Notes: generated by a model not told the origin, from the letters alone. A DNA stretch of 45,781 nucleotides from Acidobacteriota bacterium (GCA_021802985.1 JAJZQW010000014.1:1-45781), one strand, 5' to 3'. Positions 17,700 through 25,350 are shown, numbered from the stretch's first letter. Program-made: numbers and translations.

Positions 17700-17793
17700 A
17701 GCCGTTGGGCTTGCCCCAGTTCTTTATCCCACCTTCTTTCTAGCCGGATTGGTGTTCCCGCCAGTTCGGCTCGCTGTTTTTCCCTGGATCTTC

Positions 17794-17800
17794 AAGGGAG
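17794..17800 (+). promoter_or_regulatory. Shine-Dalgarno that fixes the tonB start
   Basis: AAGGGAG, 4 nt before the ATG at 17805. The frame is open for a further 210 nt upstream, but this site and the sense of the protein select 17805. Confidence 0.6.
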
Positions 17801-17804
17801 TCGC

Positions 17805-18605
17805 ATGAGCAAAGATCCCCAGAAACCTGCCCCCGCAAAGCCGGCCGCTCCCGCTGAGACACTGGAGGATGCCGTCTATCGGTCCTCCCTCTCTGCCGGG
17901 AACAAAGCCATCCGGCGGGGCAACCCGATGGTGACCGTCCCGACGACGATCGCCATGTACTGTCTGTTCGGCTTCGTGGCCTTCCAGCTGGCAAAGCAGA
18001 CCGATGCCGGCAAGAAGATCATCAAGACCGTGGGCATCGATCTAAACGAGACTGTGGATGCGCCTCCCCCGCCGCCGCCTCCGCCTCCGCCTCCGCCGCC
18101 GCCACCCCCGCCACCGCCTCCGATGGCGGCCACGGGCAAGGTGGATACGACGCCCATTGATCCCCGCCAGGAAGTGGTGCCCGAGACGGTGCCCAAGGAG
18201 CTGCCCAAGCAGGACAACTCCCTCGGTGGCGTCCCCGGTGGCGTCCCCGGCGGTGTTCCCGGCGGCGTGATCGGCGGTGTCGTCGGTGGTGTGGTCGGCG
18301 GTGTGGTCGGCGGCAGCGGCAGGGTGGTGGATTTCGACTTCAGCCAGATCAAGGTGAAGTACCAGCCGCCCACGCCCCCCTACCCGCCGCTCGCCAAGAT
18401 CGCCCGGATCCAGGGCACGGTGGTGATAGAGATCGTCGTCGGTCCCGACGGCATCCCCACGTCTGCCACCGCGAAATCGGGACCGCTCCAGTTGCGGGCC
18501 TATGCCGAAGCCTACGCCATGCGGTGGAAGTTCGAGCCGGCCATGATGAACGGCGCGCCCCAGTACGCCCGCTTCAAGCTGACCATGCCCTTCCGCCTCC
18601 ACTAG
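17805..18605 (+). CDS. tonB: TonB-family energy transducer with polyproline and Gly-Val linker
   Basis: 266 residues. A cytoplasmic N-terminus of about 45 residues precedes a single membrane helix (about 46-66). The periplasmic linker opens with 20 consecutive prolines (about residues 87-106), and later carries seven tetrapeptide units (three GGVP, one GGVI, three GGVV) and GGSG. The C-terminal TonB domain begins at PPTPPYPPLAKIARIQG and contains the GTVVIEIVVGPDG strand and a KFEPA segment. It would couple the proton gradient, through ExbB/ExbD, to outer-membrane receptors. The exbB-exbD-exbD genes follow. The linker lacks the Pro-Glu and Pro-Lys repeats of enterobacterial TonB. The long N-terminus before the helix is also atypical. 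Confidence 0.88.
   Translation: MSKDPQKPAPAKPAAPAETLEDAVYRSSLSAGNKAIRRGNPMVTVPTTIAMYCLFGFVAFQLAKQTDAGKKIIKTVGIDLNETVDAPPPPPPPPPPPPPPPPPPPPMAATGKVDTTPIDPRQEVVPETVPKELPKQDNSLGGVPGGVPGGVPGGVIGGVVGGVVGGVVGGSGRVVDFDFSQIKVKYQPPTPPYPPLAKIARIQGTVVIEIVVGPDGIPTSATAKSGPLQLRAYAEAYAMRWKFEPAMMNGAPQYARFKLTMPFRLH
18063..18122 (+). repeat. Polyproline tract in tonB
   Basis: 60 bases encode 20 prolines in a row using a mixture of CCG, CCT, CCC and CCA codons. Such a run normally needs EF-P to avoid ribosome stalling. Confidence 0.95.
18225..18320 (+). repeat. 12-bp tandem repeats in tonB encoding GGV-X units
   Basis: Seven 12-bp units (GGVP three times, GGVI once, GGVV three times) followed by a GGSG unit, with synonymous drift between copies. 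The tract lies between the polyproline segment and the C-terminal TonB domain. Confidence 0.9.
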
Positions 18606-18698
18606 CCCACGACCGCCTGATTCGAACGCGCCGGCCAGTGTCCATCCGCCGAGCAAACCCCTCTCTTCGCCACGTCACTCACCCATAAGGAACTCCCC

Positions 18699-19427
18699 AT
18701 GAACCTGCTTGCCTCCCCCCTGGTGTTCGCCCTCCTCGAAGGCGGCCAAGATAGCTTCTCTCCGCTCGAAATCTGGCGCGCGACCTCCCTGTTCAACAAG
18801 GGCATCATCCTCATCCTGTTCTTCCTCCTCGGCCTGCAGATCTACGTGGCCATCGACCGCTTCGTGACCTACGCGCAGAGCAACGCCGCTTCCGACAAGT
18901 TCCTGAAGCTCTTCATGGACACCCTGCGTCGCGGGGACTTCGAGGCCGCCAAGCGCGCCGCCACCACCCACAACAAGTCCCACGTGGCCCTGGTGCTGAA
19001 GCACGGCCTCGACATCTTCCAGTACGAGAAGCAGCTGAAGGGCATGAACCCCAACCATGACGCCATCCAGCCCGTGGAACGCGCCATCGCCCGCGGCACC
19101 GCCGAGGTCGTCGAGCTTCTGAAGAAGGGCATGAGCAGCCTCGCCACCATCGGCGCCCTGGCCCCCTTCATCGGCCTGCTCGGCACCGTGGTCGGCATCA
19201 TCAAGGTCTTCTCCGACCTGAAGACCAAGGGCGCTGGCGACATCAACGCCCTGGCCGGCTCCATCGGTGAGGCCCTGGCCACCACCGCCCTCGGCCTGAT
19301 CTGCGCCATCCCCGCGGTGTGGATCTACAACCTCCTGACCAACAAGCAGGACATGGTCGTGACCAACATCAACAACGCGGCCTCCCAGATGGTCGACGAG
19401 TTCATCCGCCGCGAAAGCCAGGCCTGA
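18699..19427 (+). CDS. exbB: ExbB/TolQ/MotA-family proton channel
   Basis: 242 residues from ATG 18699, with AAGGA upstream. One helix at about 32-53 (ILILFFLLGLQIYVAI), a cytoplasmic region of about 80 residues, then the two pore helices. The conserved MotA/ExbB stretch reads SSLATIGALAPFIGLLGTVVGII, followed by GSIGEALATTALGLICAIPAVW with the expected threonines and glycines. Forms the inner-membrane pentameric proton channel with ExbD and TonB. Lies in the order tonB-exbB-exbD-exbD. It is followed by a strong GC hairpin before the first exbD, which may lower exbD expression relative to exbB. Confidence 0.93.
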   Translation: MNLLASPLVFALLEGGQDSFSPLEIWRATSLFNKGIILILFFLLGLQIYVAIDRFVTYAQSNAASDKFLKLFMDTLRRGDFEAAKRAATTHNKSHVALVLKHGLDIFQYEKQLKGMNPNHDAIQPVERAIARGTAEVVELLKKGMSSLATIGALAPFIGLLGTVVGIIKVFSDLKTKGAGDINALAGSIGEALATTALGLICAIPAVWIYNLLTNKQDMVVTNINNAASQMVDEFIRRESQA

Positions 19428-19442
19428 TCGTTTCCACCCCGG

Positions 19443-19471
19443 CCCGGGGGCTCACGCCCCCGGGTTCTTTC
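19443..19471 (+). terminator. Intra-operon hairpin with short T-run between exbB and exbD
   Basis: Perfect 9-bp stem CCCGGGGGC / GCCCCCGGG with loop TCAC (19443-19464), followed by TTCTTTC. It looks like a partial terminator or a stabiliser of the exbB 3' end, 20 nt before the first exbD ATG. Confidence 0.55.
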
Positions 19472-19484
19472 AAAGGAGAACACC

Positions 19485-19985
19485 ATGGATGCAGGTGGTT
19501 CCAAGGGTGGAATGAAGGCTGACATCAATGTCACGCCGCTCGTGGACATCGTGCTGGTGCTTCTGATCATCTTCATCGTGATCACCCCGGCGGTGAACAA
19601 CGCCGTCAAGCTGCCCTTGTCGAAGCATGCGCCGAAGGTGGACCAGCAGGAGGATCAGGGCGTCAAGTACCTCACCCTGATGATGACTTCCAAGCGGGAT
19701 CCCAACACCTATCTGGTGACCGGACCCGGCGCCATCCTGATCGATGACAAGGATGCCAAGGACGAGCGCTTCTTCATCGGGAATGAGGCTGGGGAGCAGA
19801 AGCTCGAGGACTACATCAATCGCAACCTCTCGCAGCACAATGACAAGCGCGTGTTCGTGAAGGCCGATGCCGATCTTCCCTTCAAATACGTCAATGATCT
19901 GTTCCAGGTCTGCCGGAAGGGTGGCGCCGACGAGGCGTCCATCGTGACCAGCGAGGACAAGGACAAGAAGGAAGGGGGCCAGTAA
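19485..19985 (+). CDS. exbD: ExbD/TolR-family protein, first copy
   Basis: 166 residues from ATG 19485 with AAAGGAGA upstream. A short N-terminus (ADINVTPLVDIVLVLLIIF) leads into one membrane helix that carries the conserved Asp needed for proton flow. A periplasmic domain follows with the strand RVFVKADADLPFKYVND that closes the ExbD fold. The stop overlaps the second exbD start by one base (TAATG), so the pair is coupled. It works with ExbB and TonB. Confidence 0.93.
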   Translation: MDAGGSKGGMKADINVTPLVDIVLVLLIIFIVITPAVNNAVKLPLSKHAPKVDQQEDQGVKYLTLMMTSKRDPNTYLVTGPGAILIDDKDAKDERFFIGNEAGEQKLEDYINRNLSQHNDKRVFVKADADLPFKYVNDLFQVCRKGGADEASIVTSEDKDKKEGGQ

Positions 19986-20491
19986 TGGATGCCGGTGGCG
20001 CCAAAGGCAAGCAGAAATCCGATATCAACGTCACCCCGCTGATCGACATCGTGCTGGTGCTCCTGATCGTATTCATCGTGATGGTGCCCGGCCTCAGCAA
20101 GGCCATGAAGGTGGTGGTCCCCCAGGTCATCCAGACCACGACCCCACCCAAGACCGACCCCAACAACCCGCCCGTCGTCATCAGCCTCGACAAGGACGGG
20201 AACCTGATGCTCCAGACCGACAAGATCGACGCCCAGGGCATCAAGGACAAGCTTCCGGAAATCGTCATGCTGCAGCCCCTGGGCTACCGCAAGATCTTCC
20301 TGAAGATCGACGAGGACGTGAAATTCCAGAGTGCCGTGGATGTCCTGGATGCCATTCGCGTGGCCTCCGAGACGGCGAAGAAGAAGTCCCTGGAGCAGCA
20401 GGACAAGTTCCAGGGTCAGGACGGCGGCGACGTGAAAGTGGCTGTCTCCATCCTGAAGCGGCCAGCGGCCGCAGTGCCCGTCGCCGGCTGA
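19985..20491 (+). CDS. exbD: ExbD/TolR-family protein, second copy
   Basis: 168 residues. It shares the DINVTPLIDIVLVLLIVFIV start and the conserved Asp in the membrane helix with the first copy, but the periplasmic domain differs: a Pro/Thr-rich segment (TTPPKTDPNNPP) follows the helix and the distal part is Lys/Gln-rich. Two unequal ExbD copies are common in Acidobacteria, Myxococcota and others; they may form a heterodimer within the ExbB ring or serve different receptors. Last gene of the operon, followed by a bidirectional terminator. Confidence 0.92.
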   Translation: MDAGGAKGKQKSDINVTPLIDIVLVLLIVFIVMVPGLSKAMKVVVPQVIQTTTPPKTDPNNPPVVISLDKDGNLMLQTDKIDAQGIKDKLPEIVMLQPLGYRKIFLKIDEDVKFQSAVDVLDAIRVASETAKKKSLEQQDKFQGQDGGDVKVAVSILKRPAAAVPVAG

Positions 20492-20508
20492 TCCTCCGGC
20501 CAGACCTG

Positions 20509-20535
20509 AAAGGCCCCGCCCCGGCGGGGCCTTTT
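20509..20535. terminator. Bidirectional terminator after exbD
   Basis: AAAGGCCCCGCC pairs with GGCGGGGCCTTT around a very short loop, then a further T. Sits between the convergent ends of exbD (20491) and the EamA gene (20540). Confidence 0.85.
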
Positions 20536-20539
20536 CCAT

Positions 20540-21442
20540 TCAGGCCGGCACACCGACGGGCCGCCGGCGGCCCAGGATCGTACCGTAGGCCACCCCGGTC
20601 ACCGTGAGGGCGACCCCGGTCAGGCCCATGGCCGTGGCCCGCTCCCCCAGCAGGGGCACCGCCAGCAGGTACTGGACGACGGGCATGAGCTGGAGCCAGA
20701 CGGCCGCCTCGGCCACGGAGAGGGCCCCATAGGCCTGTGCCATGAGGATCTGCCCCCCGAAGGCCAGCAGGCTCATGAGCAGGGCCACCGACCAGGGCAC
20801 CAGCCCCCCCGGCCAGGGATCCAGGGCGAAGGGCAGGACCACGGGCAGTCCCGCCAGGCAGAAGAAGAAGAAGATCGTGGGGGCATTGTCCGTGGGCCTG
20901 GCGGCCCGGATGGCATTGGCGCTTACCGCCGCGAACACCGCCGCCGCCAGGGCCGCCGCCTCGCCCGCCCCCAGGCGCAAGGCCAGTGAGACCCCGCCCT
21001 GCCCCAGCACCAGCACCACGCCCACGGAAGCAGCGGCCACGGCCACCAGGAGGTGGACGGTCGGCCGCTCCTTGAACAGGAACAGGGCCATGCCCGTGGC
21101 GAAGACCGGGAAGAGGTTGTAGAGGACCCCCGCCTCGCCCGCCGGGATGTGCGCCAGGGCGTAGAAATAGAGCACCACCACCAGGCCCCCGGAGATGCCC
21201 CGGGCCACCAGCAGCCGGACGTTCCCGGGCCGGTAGAGCCCCGGCCAGATGCGGAAGGCGGCCAGGCTGAGCAGCACCCCCACCACGAACCGGAACACCG
21301 AGAGATGCCCGGGGGTGAAGCCCATGCCCGGTTGGGTGAGCTTGCGGGCCAGGATGGCCATGAGGCCGAAGCAGAAGGCGGACCCCGCCAGTTCCAGGCG
21401 CGCCAGGGCCCGGGGGCGGGATTGGGCGAGGTGGCTTGGCAT
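20540..21442 (-). CDS. EamA/DMT-family permease
   Basis: 300 residues with about ten hydrophobic segments and the two-fold EamA repeat: an early glycine/alanine-rich helix followed by FRFVVGVLL, and LYFYALAHIPAGEAGVLYNL with LFLFKERP in the first half, matched by a shorter version in the second (YGALSVAEAAVWLQL, LLGERAT). Family members export metabolites or amino acids; the substrate cannot be read from sequence. The start is ATG 21442, with only a weak GGTGGG ahead of it. Two hairpins separate it from the upstream radical-SAM gene, so it is probably transcribed apart from it. Confidence 0.9.
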   Translation of the reverse strand: MPSHLAQSRPRALARLELAGSAFCFGLMAILARKLTQPGMGFTPGHLSVFRFVVGVLLSLAAFRIWPGLYRPGNVRLLVARGISGGLVVVLYFYALAHIPAGEAGVLYNLFPVFATGMALFLFKERPTVHLLVAVAAASVGVVLVLGQGGVSLALRLGAGEAAALAAAVFAAVSANAIRAARPTDNAPTIFFFFCLAGLPVVLPFALDPWPGGLVPWSVALLMSLLAFGGQILMAQAYGALSVAEAAVWLQLMPVVQYLLAVPLLGERATAMGLTGVALTVTGVAYGTILGRRRPVGVPA

Positions 21443-21459
21443 CCCACCATTGTTCCATG

Positions 21460-21507
21460 CCTCCGGGCTTCGCCCGGAGGTTAACCACGACCGCGGCGCG
21501 GTCGTGG
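21460..21507. terminator. Tandem hairpins between radical-SAM and EamA genes
   Basis: Two adjacent perfect hairpins: a 9-bp stem with loop TTC (21460-21480) and a 10-bp stem with loop GGC (21485-21507), separated by TTAA. They follow the stop of the minus-strand gene at 21519 and could form a double terminator, though T-runs are lacking. Confidence 0.5.
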
Positions 21508-21518
21508 CGGGGACGCCT

Positions 21519-23003
21519 TCATGGGTTGTACGCGCCCTGGGGCAGGTTCAGGCCGTCCGCATGGAAGGCCCGGTGCAGGGCGCCGCCACGGAAGGCGCCG
21601 CGGTCCGCGGCCTCCAGGTGGTCCAGCAGGTGGGACAGGTTCGCCCCGCTTGGCACGGCCGCGACCCCCAGATCCGCAGCCAGTTCCGGCAGGGTGAGGT
21701 CATCCAGGAAGGTGCCTTCCTCCCGCACCACGACCCCCCGCAGCGTGTACTGATCGGTAGGCCCGGTGTGGGTCCTCAGGCTGGCCGAGGGCACCACCAC
21801 GGCATCCACCCAATCGGCCCCGCCGCCCTTGGCTTCCCGGTCCGCGTGGGCTGCGTACTTGAGGTCCTCGCCACAGAGCAGGCCCGCCACGGTGACGCTG
21901 TCGCCGAAGCTGAAGTTCCGGGCCGCGGCCACGCGCAGGTGGCTGCCCGTGGTCCGGTTCAGCTCCGCCACCACCCGCGTCAGCACCGGCGCGAAGCTGG
22001 ATCCCGTCAGGAGCAGCGCCCGGCGGCCCTTGAACCCCTGGGCGCGCGGGCTGCGGATGAACCGGCGGCTGTGCTCCAGGAAGCGGCGCACCAGGCCCAC
22101 CCCATTCTCCAGCTGGGCCCAGGACCGGGAGTAGAAGGCCCGCCCCGGCACCTCCACGGCCGCCCGGGTGAACCACTCGTCCGCCAGCAGGAGCCAGGGT
22201 TCGCCCGCATTGGCCTTGGCATAGGTCCGCACCTCCGGCGTCCAGCGGGCCACCCAGGCCTGCGCATAGGCCTGGCTGATGTCCTGCACCGCCGGCAGGT
22301 TCTCCCGATGGGCCGTGAGGCCCACGGGCACGCAGGAGAGGCTCAGCACCCCGCCCCGCTGCCCAGGCTTGGGACGCCGGGCCCAGAGGTCGTCCAGCGT
22401 GCGCTGCCAGATGGCGCCATCGTTGAGTCCCGGCGCCACCACCGCCTGGGTGTGGACATCGATGCCCCCGGCCAGCAGGTGGTCGATCTTGCGGAGGATG
22501 TCACCCTCCCGCGGATTGCCCACCACCGCCACCCGGGCGACCGGATCCGTGGCGTGGACGGAGACGTGGATGGGGCTCAGGCGCTCGCGCACGATGCGGT
22601 CCAGCTCGGCGTCATCGCTGCTCGACAGCGTCGTGAAGTGCCCGTAAAGGAAGGACAGGCGGATGTCCTCATCCTTCAGGTAGAGCGATTTGCGGAAGCC
22701 CTTCGGCATCTGGTGGACGAAACAGAACACGCAGTTCTGCTTGCAGACCTTCACCTCGTCCTGGGCCAGGTCCACCCCCAGGCCCTCGCCGCCATTCTCC
22801 AGGTCGACCTCGAAGGTGCTGCCGTCCGGTCGCTGCACCAGCAGGCCCGTCTCGTCCCGCTGCGTCACCAGGAACTGGTAGTTCAGCTGATCCAGCACCG
22901 CCTCGCCGTTGATGGCCACCAGCGTGTCCCCGGGCCGGAGCCCGGCCTCCTCGGCGAGACTGCCAGGCTCCACGGTGATGATCTGTACGCCCTTCTGTGC
23001 CAA
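21519..23003 (-). CDS. PDZ-radical SAM protein (DUF512 type)
   Basis: 494 residues from a TTG at 23003 with AGGGAG 5 nt upstream. An N-terminal PDZ-like domain (about 5-60, GSLAEEAGLRPGDTLVAING) precedes a cluster-binding motif of the form C-x3-C-x2-C at Cys87, Cys91 and Cys94. This is followed by the family-typical MPKGFRKSLYLKDEDIRLSF and YGHFTTLSS. The C-terminal DUF512 region ends near the stop. The family is widespread, often beside the der GTPase, and has no settled function; a radical S-adenosylmethionine reaction is expected. Here the upstream neighbour is an EF-G-like GTPase instead. A 12-bp hairpin sits just before the start. Confidence 0.9.
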   Translation of the reverse strand: MAQKGVQIITVEPGSLAEEAGLRPGDTLVAINGEAVLDQLNYQFLVTQRDETGLLVQRPDGSTFEVDLENGGEGLGVDLAQDEVKVCKQNCVFCFVHQMPKGFRKSLYLKDEDIRLSFLYGHFTTLSSSDDAELDRIVRERLSPIHVSVHATDPVARVAVVGNPREGDILRKIDHLLAGGIDVHTQAVVAPGLNDGAIWQRTLDDLWARRPKPGQRGGVLSLSCVPVGLTAHRENLPAVQDISQAYAQAWVARWTPEVRTYAKANAGEPWLLLADEWFTRAAVEVPGRAFYSRSWAQLENGVGLVRRFLEHSRRFIRSPRAQGFKGRRALLLTGSSFAPVLTRVVAELNRTTGSHLRVAAARNFSFGDSVTVAGLLCGEDLKYAAHADREAKGGGADWVDAVVVPSASLRTHTGPTDQYTLRGVVVREEGTFLDDLTLPELAADLGVAAVPSGANLSHLLDHLEAADRGAFRGGALHRAFHADGLNLPQGAYNP

Positions 23004-23015
23004 TGCGACTCCCTG

Positions 23016-23042
23016 CTCCGGATTTCCTACGGAAATCCGGAG
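23016..23042. terminator. 12-bp hairpin in the leader of the radical-SAM gene
   Basis: Perfect CTCCGGATTTCC / GGAAATCCGGAG inverted repeat with loop TAC, starting 13 bases ahead of the TTG start. It could be a terminator of the upstream transcript or an attenuator for this gene; its right arm as read on the minus strand lies close to the ribosome binding site. Confidence 0.45.
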
Positions 23043-23082
23043 ATAGATTGTCTCATTGCAAGGAGAGAATGGCTTGTCCTAA

Positions 23083-23104
23083 CTCCGGCCCGCCAGGGCC
23101 GGAG
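23083..23104. terminator. 9-bp hairpin after the EF-G-like gene
   Basis: CTCCGGCCC / GGGCCGGAG with loop GCCA, 29 bases beyond the stop at 23133. It lacks a T-tract. Confidence 0.45.
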
Positions 23105-23132
23105 CCCTGACGAGCCTATGGCCGGAGCCTCG

Positions 23133-25172
23133 TCAAGCCGTCGCCTTCGCCTGCTTCCGTGCCTCCACCACCTTGTCGGCATCCCGCCCGACGAGTTCCT
23201 GGAGGTGGTGGAAGGCCCAGGTGAAGGAGCCGACGCCCATGGTGAGGCTGCGCAGCTCCACGATGACGTCGCTCATCTCGGCCTGGGGGATGTAGGCGGA
23301 GACCACATCCCAGCCGTTCCAGCCGGGCTTGGCGTCAAAGCCCAGCACCTGGCCGCCGCGGCGGCCGGTGACGAGGCGCTGGGCCTTGGAGGTGAACTCG
23401 CTGGGCACCGAGATCTGCACCTCGGTGATGGGCTCCAGCAGCACGGGATGGCAGAGGGGCGAGCCCTCGGTCATGGCGATGCGGGCTGCGGTCTTGAAGG
23501 CCATGTCGGAGCTGTCCACGGTGTGGTAGCTGCCGTCCACCAGGGCCACGTGGATGTCCACGACGGGGAAGCCCAGGGGGCCGCGCTTCATCCAGTCCAC
23601 GACGCCGTGCTCCACGGCGCCGAAGAAGTTCTTCGGCACGACGCCGCCCACGATGCGTTCCTCGAACTCGAAGCCGGCGCCACGGGGCAGCGGCTTGATC
23701 TCCAGCCACACGTCGCCGAACTGGCCGTGGCCGCCGGTCTGATGCTTGTGGCGGCCGTGGATCTTGGTGGCCTTGGTGAAGGTCTCGCGGTAAGGCACCA
23801 TGGGCGGGTGGTGCTGCACATCGAGGCCGAAGCGGCTCTTCAGCCGGTCCAGGGCGCACTTGAGGTGGATCTCGCCCTGGCCCCAGAGGATGCGTTCCTG
23901 GGTCTCGGCGTTCTGTTCCACCCGCAGGGAGGCGTCCTCCTCGCAGAGCTTCTGGAGGGAGGTGGAGAGTTTCACGTCGTCGCCGCTCTTCGTGGTGTGG
24001 AGGCTGAGGGCCAGCATGGGCTGGAGGGGCTCGGGCCAGGCGAGCTCGACCTTGCCGGAGGGCGTCAGGCCATCGCCGGTGCGGACGTCATCCATGCGGC
24101 CCAGGGCCGCCACCTCGCCGGGGCCCGCCTTGGTGAGCTTGGTCTGCTGGGCGCCGAAGAGCCGGTTCATCCCGCTGATCCGGTTGCCCCCGAAGGAGGC
24201 GCCGTCGGCCACTTCGCCCCGCCACACCCGGACGAGGCTCAGCTTGCCCACGTGCTGGGCATGGACGGTCTTGAAGACCTGGGCCAGGGGCTCCTTGCCT
24301 TCCGGAATGCCCAGGCGGCCCGCGGTGGCGCCGGCGAAGGGCGCCTCGGCGCAGAGGGTCTGGAAGAGGCGCAGGATGCCGGCATCCCGCTCCGCCGACC
24401 CGAAGAGCACGGGCACCAGCAGGGCCTCCTGCACATCCTTGGCCATGTCCTCGGCGATCTCGTCCAGAGGCGGCACCACGTCGCCCAGCAGTTCCTCCAT
24501 GAGGTGGTCGTCAAAGTCGGCGAGCCGCTCCAGCATCAACTGTCGGGCCTCATGCTCCTCGGGCAGCACGGACTCGGGCAGGGTGACCAGATCGGCTTCC
24601 CTGCCGGCATCGTACTTGTAGGCATGCTCGCTGATCAGGTCCACATAGCCGGTGACCTGATCGCCCTCGCGGATGGGGATCTCCACCAGCACGAGCGGAC
24701 GTTCGGAAACGCCCTGCAACGCGCCCAGCACGTCCTTCAGCTTCGCCCCGCTGCCCGGGGCCTCCATCTTATTGACGAAGACGACATGGGGGATCTTGTG
24801 GTCATCCAGGAACTTGAGCGTGGGTGCCACCATGAGGGCCCGGGCGGGCTCCGGGTCGCAGACCACCACGACGATATCGGCCACCATGAGCGCATGCGTG
24901 GTGTCCTGGGCGAATTCCACCGAGCCGGGGCAGTCGATCAGGGTCCAGGCCTGATCCTGGTAGGTGCAGGAGGCCAGGCTCGCCTCCACGCTCATCTGGC
25001 GGGCCTTGGCCTCCATGGAGGCATCGCCGACGGTGTTGCCCTCCTTGACGGAGCCCTTGCGCGGCAGGGCCCCTGCCACGAAGAGAAGGCTCTCCATCAA
25101 GGAGGTCTTTCCAGAGAGGTAGGGGCCCACGATGGCCGCTACCCGTGGAGTTGACTGAGAATTTCCGCTCAC
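23133..25172 (-). CDS. EF-G-like translational GTPase (EF-G2 type paralogue)
   Basis: 679 residues from a GTG at 25172, with GGAGG 4 nt ahead; an ATG at 25211 would add 13 residues. It has the five-domain EF-G architecture: a GTP-binding domain with P-loop GPYLSGKTS (16-24), DCPG (80-83) followed by Ser84 where EF-G has the catalytic His, and NKME at 134-137 in place of NKxD. Domain IV carries HKHQTGGHGQFGDV. Such divergent paralogues form a known subgroup, in which DCPGS is usual; their role is unclear. It is unlikely to be the main EF-G because the switch I region is also altered (RQMSVE). No ribosomal or elongation-factor genes surround it. Confidence 0.88.
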   Translation of the reverse strand: MSGNSQSTPRVAAIVGPYLSGKTSLMESLLFVAGALPRKGSVKEGNTVGDASMEAKARQMSVEASLASCTYQDQAWTLIDCPGSVEFAQDTTHALMVADIVVVVCDPEPARALMVAPTLKFLDDHKIPHVVFVNKMEAPGSGAKLKDVLGALQGVSERPLVLVEIPIREGDQVTGYVDLISEHAYKYDAGREADLVTLPESVLPEEHEARQLMLERLADFDDHLMEELLGDVVPPLDEIAEDMAKDVQEALLVPVLFGSAERDAGILRLFQTLCAEAPFAGATAGRLGIPEGKEPLAQVFKTVHAQHVGKLSLVRVWRGEVADGASFGGNRISGMNRLFGAQQTKLTKAGPGEVAALGRMDDVRTGDGLTPSGKVELAWPEPLQPMLALSLHTTKSGDDVKLSTSLQKLCEEDASLRVEQNAETQERILWGQGEIHLKCALDRLKSRFGLDVQHHPPMVPYRETFTKATKIHGRHKHQTGGHGQFGDVWLEIKPLPRGAGFEFEERIVGGVVPKNFFGAVEHGVVDWMKRGPLGFPVVDIHVALVDGSYHTVDSSDMAFKTAARIAMTEGSPLCHPVLLEPITEVQISVPSEFTSKAQRLVTGRRGGQVLGFDAKPGWNGWDVVSAYIPQAEMSDVIVELRSLTMGVGSFTWAFHHLQELVGRDADKVVEARKQAKATA

Positions 25173-25176
25173 AGTG

Positions 25177-25181
25177 CCTCC
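25177..25181 (-). promoter_or_regulatory. Shine-Dalgarno that fixes the EF-G-like start
   Basis: GGAGG on the minus strand, 4 nt before the GTG at 25172. It lies inside the frame of the alternative ATG start at 25211. Confidence 0.55.
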
Positions 25182-25243
25182 TATGGATGGGTTCGATTGG
25201 GAACGCCCCAAGTGTTCCGACCTGCCCTACCCCTGGCAACACC

Positions 25244-25273
25244 AAAAAAAAGCCGCCCGGGAAAAGGCGGCTT
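25244..25273 (-). terminator. Rho-independent terminator for the fatty-acid oxidation operon
   Basis: On the minus strand, AAGCCGCC pairs with GGCGGCTT across an 8-nt loop and runs directly into T residues (complement of the A-run from 25244). It lies about 80 bases past the stop at 25351. Confidence 0.88.
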
Positions 25274-25315
25274 AAGTCACAAAATGGGGGTGGTTCCAAC
25301 CTGCATGAGGTGGGG

Positions 25316-25336
25316 CTCGGAACCTGCGGTTCCGAG
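25316..25336. terminator. 9-bp hairpin just past the fadN-like stop
   Basis: CTCGGAACC / GGTTCCGAG with loop TGC, 15 bases beyond the stop. It precedes the stronger terminator. Confidence 0.4.
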
Positions 25337-25350
25337 ATGGGGAAAGACTT

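Noticed and set aside
18063..18320. CRISPR or other array
   Set aside because: The repeats are in frame, codon-sized and part of tonB; there are no spacers.
21249..25154. 1301-codon plus-strand frame
   Set aside because: Antisense to the radical-SAM and EF-G-like genes; composition is shadow-like.
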